A stretch of DNA of 64,000 bases from Streptomyces sp. MspMP-M5 (lineage in GTDB: Bacteria > Actinomycetota > Actinomycetes > Streptomycetales > Streptomycetaceae). The notes beneath the pieces were generated by a model that was given only the letters and a program-made list of their open reading frames with translations, had not been told where the DNA came from and did no database searches. The position numbers and the translations under genes were made by a program. This document shows positions 1 through 8,114 of this stretch, piece after piece. Location of the stretch: assembly GCF_000373585.1 (NCBI RefSeq), contig NZ_KB891885.1, positions 62,001 through 126,000 on the forward strand, read 5' to 3'. The stretch's first letter is position 1, and every line of letters begins with the position of its first letter.

Positions 1-1207
1 ACTCGATCATCAGGATCATCGAGCTGTTCCCCAGGCCGGTGTTGGGCCCGATGATGGTGAGGAAGTTGGGGAAACCGGCCGCGCTGGTGCCGCGGAGCGC
101 CGCCATGCCGTCCTTCCACTCCTCGGCGAGGGTGGTGCCGCGGGCCCCGGTGACCCGGTGGGCGATCGGCATGTCCGTGACGTGGAAGCCGGTGCCGAAG
201 ACGATCGCGTCCGCCGCGGTCTCGGTGCCGTCCGCCGCGACCAGGACGTTGCCCCGGATCTCGCGCAGCCCGGAGGTCACCACGTCCACGTTGGGCCGGG
301 TCAGCGCCGGGTACCAGGTGTTGGACAGCAGGATCCGCTTGCAGCCGATGCGGTAGTCCGGCGTCAGCCGGGCGCGCAGCTCCGGGTCCTTGATCGCCTT
401 GTGCAGGTGCGACTTGGCGAGGGCCTCGACGAGTCCCAGCCGGCCGGGCCGCTTGGTGAACGCGCCGACCTGCATCTCCCGGATGCCCCACAGGAGTTGG
501 CGACGCAGCTGGCGGGTGGCCGGCACCTTGGTGTGCAGCCACCGCTCCGGCCCGGTGATCCGCCGGTCGGCCCGCGGCATCACCCACGGCGGGGTCCGCT
601 GGAACACCGTCAGCCGGCCGACCTCGGGCTGGATCGCCGGCACGATCTGGATCGCCGAGGCGCCGGTGCCGACCATGGCGACCCGCTTGCCCCGCAGGTC
701 GTAGTCGTGGTCCCAGCGCGCCGAGTGGAAGACCTTGCCGGGGAAGTCCGCCAGCCCCGGGATGTCGGGGATCTGCGGGTCGGAGAGCGGCCCGGTGGCC
801 GACACCACCACCTCCGCGGTGAACGGCCCCTGGGCGGTGTCGATCTCCCACCGCAGCTCCCGGCCGTCCCAGTGCAGTGCGCGCACCTCGGCGCCGAGGC
901 GCAGATGCGGCCGCAGCCCGAAGGTGTCCGTCACCCGCTCCAGGTACGCCCGGATGTGCGGCTGCCCGCTGAAGTTGCGCGGCCACTGCGGATGGGGCGC
1001 GAACGAGAACGAGTACAGGTGCGAGGGCACGTCGCAGGCGCACCCCGGATAGCTGTTGTCCCGCCAGGTGCCGCCCACCGAGTCCGCCCGCTCCAGGACC
1101 ACGAAGTCGGTGATCCCCGCGCGCCGCAGCCGCACGGCGGCCCCCAGTCCGCCGAACCCCGATCCGATCACCGCCACCCGCACATGCCGCTGCCCGTCGT
1201 CGGCCAT
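1..1207 (-). CDS. Flavin-containing monooxygenase, Baeyer-Villiger type (3' part beyond window)
   Basis: About 402 codons are visible; the C-terminus lies beyond base 1. The start is the ATG at 1207, preceded by a good ribosome site (GGGAGGTG). Residues 15-20 (GSGFGG) form the FAD-binding Rossmann loop. Residues 155-166 (FPGKVFHSARWD) match the Baeyer-Villiger fingerprint FxGxxxHxxxW[P/D]. Residues 180-185 (GTGASA) are the NADPH-binding loop. Enzymes of this class use NADPH, FAD and O2 to insert oxygen into ketones or oxidise soft heteroatoms in the cytosol. The substrate cannot be read from the sequence. The gene diverges from the MerR-type regulator at 1388, across a 180-base gap holding a perfect inverted repeat, so control by that regulator is a reasonable inference. 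Confidence 0.9.
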   Translation of the reverse strand, partial: MADDGQRHVRVAVIGSGFGGLGAAVRLRRAGITDFVVLERADSVGGTWRDNSYPGCACDVPSHLYSFSFAPHPQWPRNFSGQPHIRAYLERVTDTFGLRPHLRLGAEVRALHWDGRELRWEIDTAQGPFTAEVVVSATGPLSDPQIPDIPGLADFPGKVFHSARWDHDYDLRGKRVAMVGTGASAIQIVPAIQPEVGRLTVFQRTPPWVMPRADRRITGPERWLHTKVPATRQLRRQLLWGIREMQVGAFTKRPGRLGLVEALAKSHLHKAIKDPELRARLTPDYRIGCKRILLSNTWYPALTRPNVDVVTSGLREIRGNVLVAADGTETAADAIVFGTGFHVTDMPIAHRVTGARGTTLAEEWKDGMAALRGTSAAGFPNFLTIIGPNTGLGNSSMILMIE

Positions 1208-1244
1208 GCCGCCGCCACCTCCCGAGTCGACGCTTCACCGTCTC

Positions 1245-1276
1245 CCAATCGCGCCAGCAATCACTGGCGCGATTGG
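1245..1276. promoter_or_regulatory. 13-bp perfect inverted repeat, probable operator
   Basis: CCAATCGCGCCAG at 1245-1257 and its exact reverse complement at 1264-1276 are separated by six bases (CAATCA). The element CGATTGG recurs 10 bases further on (1280-1286 region). It lies between the divergent monooxygenase and MerR genes, where a regulator binding site is expected. Which protein binds is inferred from position only. Confidence 0.6.
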
Positions 1277-1387
1277 CACGATTGGAGCGTAGGACAGTCA
1301 CGTACCGAGCGGTAGGGGTCGAACGAGGGGAAGTTACCTCTGGTCACACCCGAGGCCCTCCGGCACCGCCCCGCATAGGCTGGCCCC

Positions 1388-2299
1388 GTGGCAGACCAGG
1401 CGGCAGCACCGACCCCCCAGGGCCCCCGGGACGCGGACACCCGCACCCCCCAAGGGGACCCGCATCCCCAAAGCGCCCCGAAGGAGCGCGAGTTCCGCAT
1501 GGGCGACCTGGCCCGGGAGGCCGGCATCACCGTCCGCACCCTGCGCTTCTACCGCGAGCGCAAGCTCATCCCGCCACCCCGCCGGGAGGGCCGGATCGCC
1601 TGGTACAACGAACACCACCTCGCCCGCCTGCGCACCATCGCCGCCCTCCTGGAGCGCGGCCACACCCTCGGCGGGATCGCCGAACTCCTCACCGCCTTCG
1701 AGACCGGCCGCGACGTCGGCGAACTCCTCGGCCTCCCCAGCCCGCTGCTGACCCCCTGGTCCGAGGAGACCCCGGTCCGCCTCACCCCCGAGGAGCTGGC
1801 CGACCACTTCAGCGGCGAGGTCACCCCGGCGAACCTCACCGCCTCGCTCGCGCTCGGCTATCTGGCCGTGGACGGCGACGAGTTCGTGCACATCAGCCGG
1901 CGCCTGCTGGACGCCTCCACCAGCCTCGTCGCCCAGGGCATCCCGCTCGCCGCCGTACTGGAGGCCGGCGGCCGGGTCCGCGCGCACGCGGACGCCCTCG
2001 CCGACCTCTTCACCACCCTCATCCGCAGCCACCTCGTCACCACGCTCCACGACCTCCCCCGGGCCACCGAGGCGGTGGAGAACCTCCGCCCGCTCGCCAA
2101 GGGCGTCGTCGAGGCCGAACTCTCCATGGCCATGGACCGCCGCATCCGCACCGAACTGGAGCACCTGCTGGCCGGCGGCCGGAGCACACCGGACGGAGCG
2201 GACGCGGGTGGCGCGGCTACGCCTCGTACACCACCGTCACCGGCGCATGATCGCTCCAGCGCTGGTCGTACGACTCCGCCCGCTCCACGTACGCCTTGA
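1388..2299 (+). CDS. MerR-family transcriptional regulator
   Basis: A 303-residue protein. A disordered Pro/Ala-rich leader of about 36 residues precedes the MerR winged-helix domain (about 38-105: helix-turn-helix GDLAREAGITVRTLRFY, then the wing with a conserved Tyr-Asn pair). A helical C-terminal region of unknown ligand specificity follows. GTG at 1388 opens the frame; the ATG at 1499 directly before the HTH is an alternative start. It diverges from the monooxygenase gene and probably controls it. The last 27 or so codons (Pro/Thr/Ala-rich) overlap the 3' end of the convergent exonuclease gene by 83 bases, which suggests an earlier stop was lost. No thiol pattern typical of metal sensors is seen. 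Confidence 0.85.
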   Translation: MADQAAAPTPQGPRDADTRTPQGDPHPQSAPKEREFRMGDLAREAGITVRTLRFYRERKLIPPPRREGRIAWYNEHHLARLRTIAALLERGHTLGGIAELLTAFETGRDVGELLGLPSPLLTPWSEETPVRLTPEELADHFSGEVTPANLTASLALGYLAVDGDEFVHISRRLLDASTSLVAQGIPLAAVLEAGGRVRAHADALADLFTTLIRSHLVTTLHDLPRATEAVENLRPLAKGVVEAELSMAMDRRIRTELEHLLAGGRSTPDGADAGGAATPRTPPSPAHDRSSAGRTTPPAPRTP

Positions 2300-3020
2300 C
2301 GGCCCGGGCCGCCAGACCGGGCGTGCACATGTGGTAGTCGATGCGCCACCCCGCGTCGTTGTCGAAGGCCCGACCGCGGTAGGACCACCACGAGTACGGC
2401 CCCTCGGCGTCCGGGTGCAGCGCGCGGACGGCGTCCACATAGCCGCCCCGTTCCGCGTCCAGCACGTCGGACAGCCAGGCCCGCTCCTCCGGCAGGAAGC
2501 CGGACTTCTTCTGGTTGGCCTTCCAGTTCTTCAGGTCGGCCTCCCGGTGAGCGATGTTCCAGTCACCGCAGACCACCACCTCGCGGCCGTCCGCCGCGGC
2601 CCGCTCGCGCAGCCCGACCAGATACGGCAGGAACTCCGCCATGAAGCGTTCCTTCTCGTCCTGCCGCTCGGTGCCGACCTCGCCGGACGGCAGATAGAGG
2701 CTGGCCACCGTCACCCCGGGCAGGTCGGCCTCGACGTACCGCCCGCTGCCGTCGAACTCCGCCGACCCGAAGCCGACCCGCACCCGGTCCGGCTCCCGCC
2801 GCGTGTAGAGCGCGACCCCGGCCCGGCCCTTGGCGGCGGCCGGCGCGTGCACGGTGTGCCAGCCGGCCGGCTCCCGCACCTCCTCCGGCAGCTGGACGGT
2901 CTCGGCCCGCAATTCCTGGAGGCACAGCACATCGGCATCGGTCCCGGCCAGCCACGGCACGAAGCCCTTCTTGGCCGCGGCCCGCAGCCCGTTCACGTTC
3001 ACAGAGGTCACGGTCAGCAT
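2217..3020 (-). CDS. xth: Exodeoxyribonuclease III
   Basis: A 267-residue protein of the exonuclease/endonuclease/phosphatase fold. It acts in base-excision repair as an AP endonuclease and 3'-5' exonuclease or 3' phosphatase. The metal-binding glutamate is E36 (CLQELRAE). The motif CGDWNIAH supplies the catalytic Asp/Asn, and WSDHAPV near the C-terminus supplies the Asp-His pair. N-terminal NVNGLRAA is the classic Asn motif, and the length is normal for the family. It starts at ATG 3020 and is transcribed alone. Its 3' end overlaps that of the MerR gene by 83 bases. Assignment is firm. Confidence 0.95.
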   Translation of the reverse strand: MLTVTSVNVNGLRAAAKKGFVPWLAGTDADVLCLQELRAETVQLPEEVREPAGWHTVHAPAAAKGRAGVALYTRREPDRVRVGFGSAEFDGSGRYVEADLPGVTVASLYLPSGEVGTERQDEKERFMAEFLPYLVGLRERAAADGREVVVCGDWNIAHREADLKNWKANQKKSGFLPEERAWLSDVLDAERGGYVDAVRALHPDAEGPYSWWSYRGRAFDNDAGWRIDYHMCTPGLAARAVKAYVERAESYDQRWSDHAPVTVVYEA

Positions 3021-3199
3021 CCCGGCACCCTAACCCGGCGCCCGCCGGCCGGGCCCACCCCGCATACGACGAGACGGGCGGGCGTGCGGGCGCCCCACGG
3101 CGCGGCACCGGCCGAGCCACCGCTCCTCCGATTACCCTTTCGTCACTCTATGAAGTCAACCGACATCAGAGCGCACCAAAGCACCCCTTGGAGACGACC

Positions 3200-3430
3200 A
3201 TGCGCAACCTTCGCCGGACCACCACCGCCGCCGCCCTCCTGTGCGGCGCCGCCCTCCTGGGCACCGGCACCGCCCACGCCGACAGCGACCTGCTCGGCAT
3301 CAGGCAGTCCAGTTCGTGCCTCAGGACAGTCCTCCCCGTCGACGCCGTCGGCGCCGTCGGGGTCGGCAGCGGCCTCCAGTCCACCAACCTGCTCCCGATC
3401 ATCGGCTGCTCCAACTCCATCAGCAAGTGA
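3200..3430 (+). CDS. Small secreted protein of unknown function
   Basis: A 76-residue product starting at ATG 3200, chosen because GGAG lies six bases upstream; a TTG twelve bases earlier is in frame. It has an arginine-containing N-terminus, a hydrophobic core and an AHA|D signal-peptidase site near residue 28, leaving a mature peptide of about 48 residues. The mature part is Gly/Val/Leu/Ser-rich with two cysteines, which could form one disulfide outside the cell. The size resembles small surface proteins of Streptomyces, but no chaplin or rodlin motif is visible and no function is assigned. It stands alone between divergently read xth and a GNAT gene. Confidence 0.7.
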   Translation: MRNLRRTTTAAALLCGAALLGTGTAHADSDLLGIRQSSSCLRTVLPVDAVGAVGVGSGLQSTNLLPIIGCSNSISK

Positions 3431-3518
3431 GGCGGTCCATCAGGGGGTGGTCCACCTCACCCCCACCGGGCCCGCCCTGCCCTTCGGTCACGGGCGGCGC
3501 TTCCGTACCCTTCGCCTC

Positions 3519-4001
3519 ATGGAGATACGTCCCGTCCGCTACGACCACCCCGACGCGGCCCGGCTCACCGAGCAGGTGCAGCAGGAGTACGTCCGGCGGT
3601 ACGGCGACGGCGACCTGACGCCGCTGGCACCGGAGATGTTCGTGCCGCCGCGCGGCCTGTACCTGATCGCGTACGAGGACGGTGCACCGCTGGCCACCGG
3701 CGGCTGGCGGGTCCAGGAGGACGTCGCCGAGGGGTACGCCGTCGGGGACGCCGAGATAAAGCGGATGTTCGTGGTGCCGCAGGCCCGCGGCCGCGGGCTG
3801 GCCCGGCGAATCCTGGCCGCGCTGGAGTCGGACGCCCGGGCCGCGGGCCGCACCCGGATGGTGCTGGAGACCGGCACCGAGCAGCCCGAGGCGCTCTCCC
3901 TGTACGCCTCCAGCGGATATGCGACGGTCGAGAAGTTCGGCTACTACCGGACCTACGAGTCCAGTCGCTGCATGGCAAAGCAGCTGGTCAGCGCCGCCTG
4001 A
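3519..4001 (+). CDS. GNAT-family N-acetyltransferase
   Basis: A 160-residue single-domain protein. The acetyl-CoA-binding motif A is visible as KRMFVVPQARGRGLARRIL (about residues 84-102; R-G-R-G-L-A matches Q/RxxGxG/A). It is followed by the LYASSGY turn and a tyrosine-rich C-terminus (GYYRTYESS) typical of GNAT enzymes. It transfers an acetyl group from acetyl-CoA to an amine whose identity cannot be deduced. The start at ATG 3519 is the only plausible one. It is transcribed alone, 88 bases after the small secreted protein, and is followed by the promoter of the ABC operon. Confidence 0.85.
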   Translation: MEIRPVRYDHPDAARLTEQVQQEYVRRYGDGDLTPLAPEMFVPPRGLYLIAYEDGAPLATGGWRVQEDVAEGYAVGDAEIKRMFVVPQARGRGLARRILAALESDARAAGRTRMVLETGTEQPEALSLYASSGYATVEKFGYYRTYESSRCMAKQLVSAA

Positions 4002-4058
4002 TCCGCCGCACGCCCGCCGCCTGGCCCCCCGCGGCGGCAGCCTGGGGCGATCCCGCCT

Positions 4059-4110
4059 TTGACACCTCCCGCGCCACTCCCCATACTCATTCCACTAATT
4101 AACTAGTTAA
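4059..4110 (+). promoter_or_regulatory. Promoter and palindromic operator of the ABC transporter operon
   Basis: TTGACA (4059-4064), 17 bases, then CATACT (4082-4087) gives a good housekeeping promoter. The expected start, near 4094, falls beside the perfect 12-bp palindrome TTAACTAGTTAA (4099-4110). The palindrome sits just upstream of the Shine-Dalgarno AAGGGGGG. Operators of YtrA-type GntR repressors are short palindromes at this position, and such a regulator is encoded at the end of the operon. Confidence 0.6.
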
Positions 4111-4123
4111 AGGGGGGATCAGC

Positions 4124-5068
4124 GTGCACGACCCGAGCTCGGGCCCCTGGGCGATCGAGGCCGACGACCTGGGGAAGCGATTCCGTGGCCGGTGGGCGCT
4201 CCAGGAGTTCTCCTTCCGGCTGCCGGCCGGCCGCGTCTGCGCCATGGTCGGGCCCAACGGCGCCGGCAAGAGCACCTTCCTGGGCATCGCGGCCCGGTTG
4301 GTCGAGCCGTCCACCGGCACGCTGCGGCTGTGCGGCGTCCCGGTCGGCGACCCCGCCGCCCGGGAACGCGTCGCCTACCTCGCGCAGGACAAGCCCCTCT
4401 ACCCGCGCTTCACGGTCGCCGAGACGCTCCGGCTCGGCCGCGAGCTGAACCCGCGCTGGGACCAGGCGCTGGCCGAACGCATCGTCCGCGGCGGCGCGAT
4501 ACCGATGGCCGCGCGGATCGGCACCCTCTCCGGCGGCCAGCGCACCCGGGTCGCCTTCGCGCTCGCCTTCGGCAAACGCCCGGAGCTGCTGCTGCTCGAC
4601 GAGCCGATGTCCGACCTGGACCCGCTGGCCCGCGACGAGCTGTCCGGGCTGCTGATGGCGGAGGCCGCCGAGCACGGCACCACTGTCCTGATGTCGTCCC
4701 ACATGCTGACCGAGGTCGAGGAGATGTGCGACCACCTCCTCGTCGTGGCCGGCGGCCGGCTGCGGATGGCCGGCCCGACCGAGGCACTGGTGCCCGCGCA
4801 CACCCTGGTGACCGGGCGGACCGTCGACGGCCGGGTCCCCGGGGAGCTGGCCGAGCGGCACACCGTCGTCGAATCCCGCGTCAGCGGACGGCAGTTCAGC
4901 GCCATGGTCCGGCCGGCCGGACCGCTCGCCGACCGCCCGGAAGCCGCCCCCGACGCCGCCTGGGACACCCTGACGCCGAGCCTGGAGGAGATCCTGCTGG
5001 CCTGCATGCGCGCCCCGGAGGCACCCGCCCTGATCGTGGACGAGTCCCGGAAGGAGACCGCGGCATGA
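4124..5068 (+). CDS. ABC transporter ATP-binding protein
   Basis: A 314-residue ATPase starting at GTG 4124 behind a strong AAGGGGGG ribosome site. Walker A is GPNGAGKS (43-50), the Q-loop lies at AQDKPLY, the signature LSGGQRTR is near 137-144, Walker B is LLLLDEPM followed by SDLDPLA (D-loop), and the H-loop is MSSH. The extra C-terminal 80 residues resemble those of exporters acting with a separate permease. Its stop overlaps the permease start (ATGA). Together with the permease at 5065 and the YtrA-like regulator at 6159 it forms an exporter operon of the kind linked to cell-envelope stress or peptide antibiotics. The substrate is unknown. Confidence 0.92.
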   Translation: MHDPSSGPWAIEADDLGKRFRGRWALQEFSFRLPAGRVCAMVGPNGAGKSTFLGIAARLVEPSTGTLRLCGVPVGDPAARERVAYLAQDKPLYPRFTVAETLRLGRELNPRWDQALAERIVRGGAIPMAARIGTLSGGQRTRVAFALAFGKRPELLLLDEPMSDLDPLARDELSGLLMAEAAEHGTTVLMSSHMLTEVEEMCDHLLVVAGGRLRMAGPTEALVPAHTLVTGRTVDGRVPGELAERHTVVESRVSGRQFSAMVRPAGPLADRPEAAPDAAWDTLTPSLEEILLACMRAPEAPALIVDESRKETAA

Positions 5069-6045
5069 GCACTGCCACCACCCACGAGGCCGCGGCGGTC
5101 GGCGGCACCACCTCCGGACCGCTGCGCGGGACCCTCTGGCTGGTCTGGCGCCGGCACCGCACGGCGCTGCTCACCGGCATCCTGGTCACCCTCGCCGCCT
5201 GCGCGCTGTTCTCGTACCAGCGGATCGGGCTGATGGGCTTCCTCGGTGGCCACGACGCCGGCGGGACGACGCTCGACGAGGAGTTCCGCAGCCGCTTCGG
5301 TTCGGCGTTCGGCAGGGATCTGCAGTTCCTGGAGATGGTGCCGGTGCTGGTCGCCGTCTTCCTGGGCGCACCGCTGATCTCGTCCGAGCTGGAGCGCGGC
5401 ACCCTGCGGCTGGTCACCACCCAGTCCGTCAGCCGCGGCCGCTGGCTGGCCGCGACGCTCGCCCTCCCGCTGACCGTCGTCACGGTGTGCACCGTCCTGC
5501 TGTCGGCGGTCTTCCAGTGGCTCTGGTCGCCCGCGCACTCCCTGGTGGTGAGCGGCGACTGGCTCACCAGCGGCCCGTTCGACGTCACCGGCCCGATGCT
5601 GGTCGCCAAGACCCTCTTCCTCACCGCCTGCGGCGTCGCCCTGGGCAAGCTGATCAAGCGGGTGGTGCCGGCGATGCTGGCCACCGCGGTCGCCGCGGCG
5701 GCGGTCAGCGTGGTCTGGGGCGCCAAGGTGCGGCCGGTCCTGGGCACCCTGCGCAGCACCACCTACCCGTACCACGGCGACGGCCCGCACCTGGCCGCCG
5801 ACACGGTCCGGATGGACGACTGGGTGGCCACCGCCGACGGCCGGCTCTTCGGCTTCGGCACCTGCGTCCACAACGCCCACCCCGACGCCTGCCGGGCAAA
5901 GCTGGGCATCGTCAACAACGTCACCCAGTACTTCTCCTACGACCAGATGCCGGGGATGCAGTGGCTCGGCGCGGGCATCCTGCTGGCGCTGACCGCCGTG
6001 GTGCTGGCGTTCGTGGTGTGGCGGGCCCACCGGCGGCCGCTCTGA
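5065..6045 (+). CDS. ABC transporter permease
   Basis: A 326-residue integral membrane protein. The ATG at 5065 overlaps the stop of the ATPase gene, so translation is coupled. About six hydrophobic segments are visible: 32-50, 97-115, 150-170, 190-208, 213-230 and 303-320. A long extracytoplasmic stretch between the last two carries two cysteines (FGTCVHNAHPDAC) that could form a disulfide. The motif SSELERGTLRLVTTQSVSR is characteristic of ABC-2-type permeases contacting their ATPase. It forms the membrane half of the exporter with the preceding gene. Confidence 0.88.
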   Translation: MSTATTHEAAAVGGTTSGPLRGTLWLVWRRHRTALLTGILVTLAACALFSYQRIGLMGFLGGHDAGGTTLDEEFRSRFGSAFGRDLQFLEMVPVLVAVFLGAPLISSELERGTLRLVTTQSVSRGRWLAATLALPLTVVTVCTVLLSAVFQWLWSPAHSLVVSGDWLTSGPFDVTGPMLVAKTLFLTACGVALGKLIKRVVPAMLATAVAAAAVSVVWGAKVRPVLGTLRSTTYPYHGDGPHLAADTVRMDDWVATADGRLFGFGTCVHNAHPDACRAKLGIVNNVTQYFSYDQMPGMQWLGAGILLALTAVVLAFVVWRAHRRPL

Positions 6046-6075
6046 ACGGGCGCCCGGCACCGGCCCGGCGACGCT

Positions 6076-6104
6076 TTGACACCCACCGCGGGCAGCCCGA
6101 TGAT
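6076..6104 (+). promoter_or_regulatory. Possible promoter before the GntR regulator
   Basis: TTGACA (6076-6081), 17 bases and GATGAT (6099-6104) lie in the 113-base gap between the permease and the regulator. This may allow expression of the regulator apart from the operon. The -10 match is weak. Confidence 0.35.
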
Positions 6105-6158
6105 CAATCGGTCGGCGAGCCCGGCCGGGGCCGCACCACGCACAGAGGCAGAGAGGCG

Positions 6159-6551
6159 GTGAGCGCCGTGGAGTTCCGGATCGACCGCCGCAGTGGCGTC
6201 GCCACCTACCTCCAGATCGTCCAGCAGGTCCAGCAGGCGCTGCGGCTGGGCATCCTGGTGGAGGGCGACCGGCTGCCCACCGCCGCGCAGGTCGCCGCCA
6301 GCACCAAGGTCAACCCCAACACCACGCTCAAGGCGTACCGCGAGCTGGAGCGCGAGGGCCTGGTCGAGCCGCGGCCCGGTCTCGGCACGTTCGTCAGCCG
6401 CACCCTGGCCCGGCCCGACTCGGCCGCCGACGCCGTGCTGCGCGAGGAGCTGCGCGGCTGGATGGACCGCGCCCGCGCCGAGGGCCTGGACCGCGAGGAC
6501 GTCCGGGCGCTGCTGAACTCCGTGCTGGAGGACCGCTTTTCGGAGGGGTGA
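6159..6551 (+). CDS. GntR-family regulator, YtrA subfamily
   Basis: A 130-residue protein with an N-terminal winged helix (VATYLQIVQQVQQAL, then AAQVAASTKVNPNTTLKAYRELEREG, then the wing PRPGLGTFVS). Only a short C-terminal helical tail of about 50 residues follows. That small size defines the YtrA branch, whose members repress neighbouring ABC transporter operons. Start codon: GTG 6159 or GTG 6168 (better spaced from AGAGG). It follows the ABC genes on the same strand, and the palindrome at 4099-4110 is its likely operator. The effector is unknown. It converges on the histidine kinase with a 24-base gap. Confidence 0.88.
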   Translation: MSAVEFRIDRRSGVATYLQIVQQVQQALRLGILVEGDRLPTAAQVAASTKVNPNTTLKAYRELEREGLVEPRPGLGTFVSRTLARPDSAADAVLREELRGWMDRARAEGLDREDVRALLNSVLEDRFSEG

Positions 6552-6575
6552 GTTCGGGGGGTGAGGGCGCGGCGG

Positions 6576-7961
6576 TCAGGGGGTGTCCGGCCCCGGCCCG
6601 TCGGGCACGCCGTGGGCCGGGCCGTGGCCTTCCCCGCCCGGCTCGCCTTCCCCTCCGGGGTGCGGCTCCTCGCCGTCCGCCCCCGGGCACAGTGCCGCCC
6701 GCAGATCGACGGTGGCCAGCGCCCCGCCCCCGGGCGGATTGGTGAACCGCAGCCCGGCGCCCAGCACCCGCGCCTGCCCGGCCGCGATGGTCAGCCCCAG
6801 ACCCAGCCCGGGCCCACCGCGGCCGCCGCCACTGCGGAACCGCTGCGGGCCGTGCGCCAGCAGCTCCTCGGGGAAGCCGGGGCCGGCGTCCCGCACCCGT
6901 ATCACCCCGCCGTCGGCCTCCACGGTCACCGGCGCCGCACCGTGCCGCCGGGCGTTGCTGATCAGATTGACCACGATGCGCTCCACCCGCCGCGGATCGG
7001 TCTCCACCAGCCCGTCCGCGCCCACCCGCACCCGTATCTCCCCGTCGGCGGGCGCCCGTTCGGCGCCGGCGGCCGCACTCCCGGACGCGGTGCCCATCGA
7101 CGGCCCGCCCGTGCCCGGGTGGCCGGCCGCCGCCACCGCGCGCCGCACCAGCTCCCCCAGCGGCCGCACCTCCCGGTCCGCCTCCTCGGTACGGGCGTCC
7201 AGCCGGGCCACCTCCACCACGTCCTCCATCAGCCCGCGCACCCGCTCGGCCCGCTCCCGGACCATCTCGGCGGGCCGGGACGGCGGCAGCAGCCCGGCCG
7301 CGGCGACCAGCCCGGCGACCGGGGTCCGCAACTCGTGCGCGATGTTCGCGGTGACATCGCGCTCGGCCCGGAGCCGCCCGGCGAGCGCCTCCGCCATGGT
7401 GTTCACGGCCGCGGTGAGCTGTGCGACCTCGTCGTTGCCGGACAGCGGCAGCCGCGCGCCCAGATCCCCCTCGGCGATCCGCTGGGCGGTCGCCGCGGAC
7501 GCCGTCAGCCGCCGCCCGAGCCGGTGCGCGACCAGCAGCCCGACGACGCAGCCCAGCGTCGTACCGGCCGCCCCGGCCACCCACAGGATCCGGTCCAGCG
7601 CCTCGACGGTCTGCTGCTCCCGGTCGTAGGGCCGCTTCAGCGCGACGATGTCCGAGCCCTGCCGGGTGGCCGCCCACAGATACGGCGTGCGGCCGCCCTG
7701 CTCCAGATAGACGCCCCGCCGGCCGCCGTCGACCAGTGCCCTCAACGGGCCCGGCAGATCCGGGGGGTTGATCAGCCCGCGCCCGGTGTCGATCCCGGCG
7801 GCCCGGTCCTGGACGGTGGTCTGCAGCCGGCTGTCGAGAGTGCCCCCGGCCAGGTCGAGCTGGGCGTTGACGGTGTGCTGGTGGACGAGGACGCCGACGA
7901 GGACCGCGACCACCGCCGCGGTGGCGGAGATCGCGATGCCGATCTTGGCGCGCAGCCCCAT
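6576..7961 (-). CDS. Sensor histidine kinase without adjacent response regulator
   Basis: A 461-residue membrane kinase. ATG 7961 is chosen because GAAGGG lies five bases upstream; the open frame continues back to 8072 through an Arg-rich repeat that looks non-coding. Segment TM1 is at about 8-28 and TM2 at about 124-146, with an extracytoplasmic sensor of about 95 residues between. A HAMP domain follows (148-200), then the dimerisation helix with the phosphorylated H209 (ANIAHELRTP), the N-box (NLISNARRHG), and the G-boxes DAGPGF and GLGLGLTI. The C-terminal 45 residues are Gly/Pro/Glu-rich. No response regulator is nearby; the neighbour upstream on the same strand is a lipoprotein. Confidence 0.9.
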   Translation of the reverse strand: MGLRAKIGIAISATAAVVAVLVGVLVHQHTVNAQLDLAGGTLDSRLQTTVQDRAAGIDTGRGLINPPDLPGPLRALVDGGRRGVYLEQGGRTPYLWAATRQGSDIVALKRPYDREQQTVEALDRILWVAGAAGTTLGCVVGLLVAHRLGRRLTASAATAQRIAEGDLGARLPLSGNDEVAQLTAAVNTMAEALAGRLRAERDVTANIAHELRTPVAGLVAAAGLLPPSRPAEMVRERAERVRGLMEDVVEVARLDARTEEADREVRPLGELVRRAVAAAGHPGTGGPSMGTASGSAAAGAERAPADGEIRVRVGADGLVETDPRRVERIVVNLISNARRHGAAPVTVEADGGVIRVRDAGPGFPEELLAHGPQRFRSGGGRGGPGLGLGLTIAAGQARVLGAGLRFTNPPGGGALATVDLRAALCPGADGEEPHPGGEGEPGGEGHGPAHGVPDGPGPDTP

Positions 7962-8114
7962 CCGTTCCCTTCTTCCGTCTCTGCCGTCTCTGCCGTCTCT
8001 TCTGTTCCCGCGTCTCTTCTGTTCCTGCCGTCTCTTCCGCTCCTGCCGTCGCCGACTCGTCGCCGTCGGCATCCCGCCCCGCCGCCCGCGTCTGCGGACC
8101 CCGGGGCCGCCCGC

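Noticed and set aside
7962..8072. N-terminal extension of the histidine kinase
   Set aside because: The 37 codons come from a GTCTCTGCC/GTCTCTTCTGTTCC repeat giving an Arg/Gln/Lys string. The ATG at 7961 has a good ribosome site and starts the expected membrane helix.
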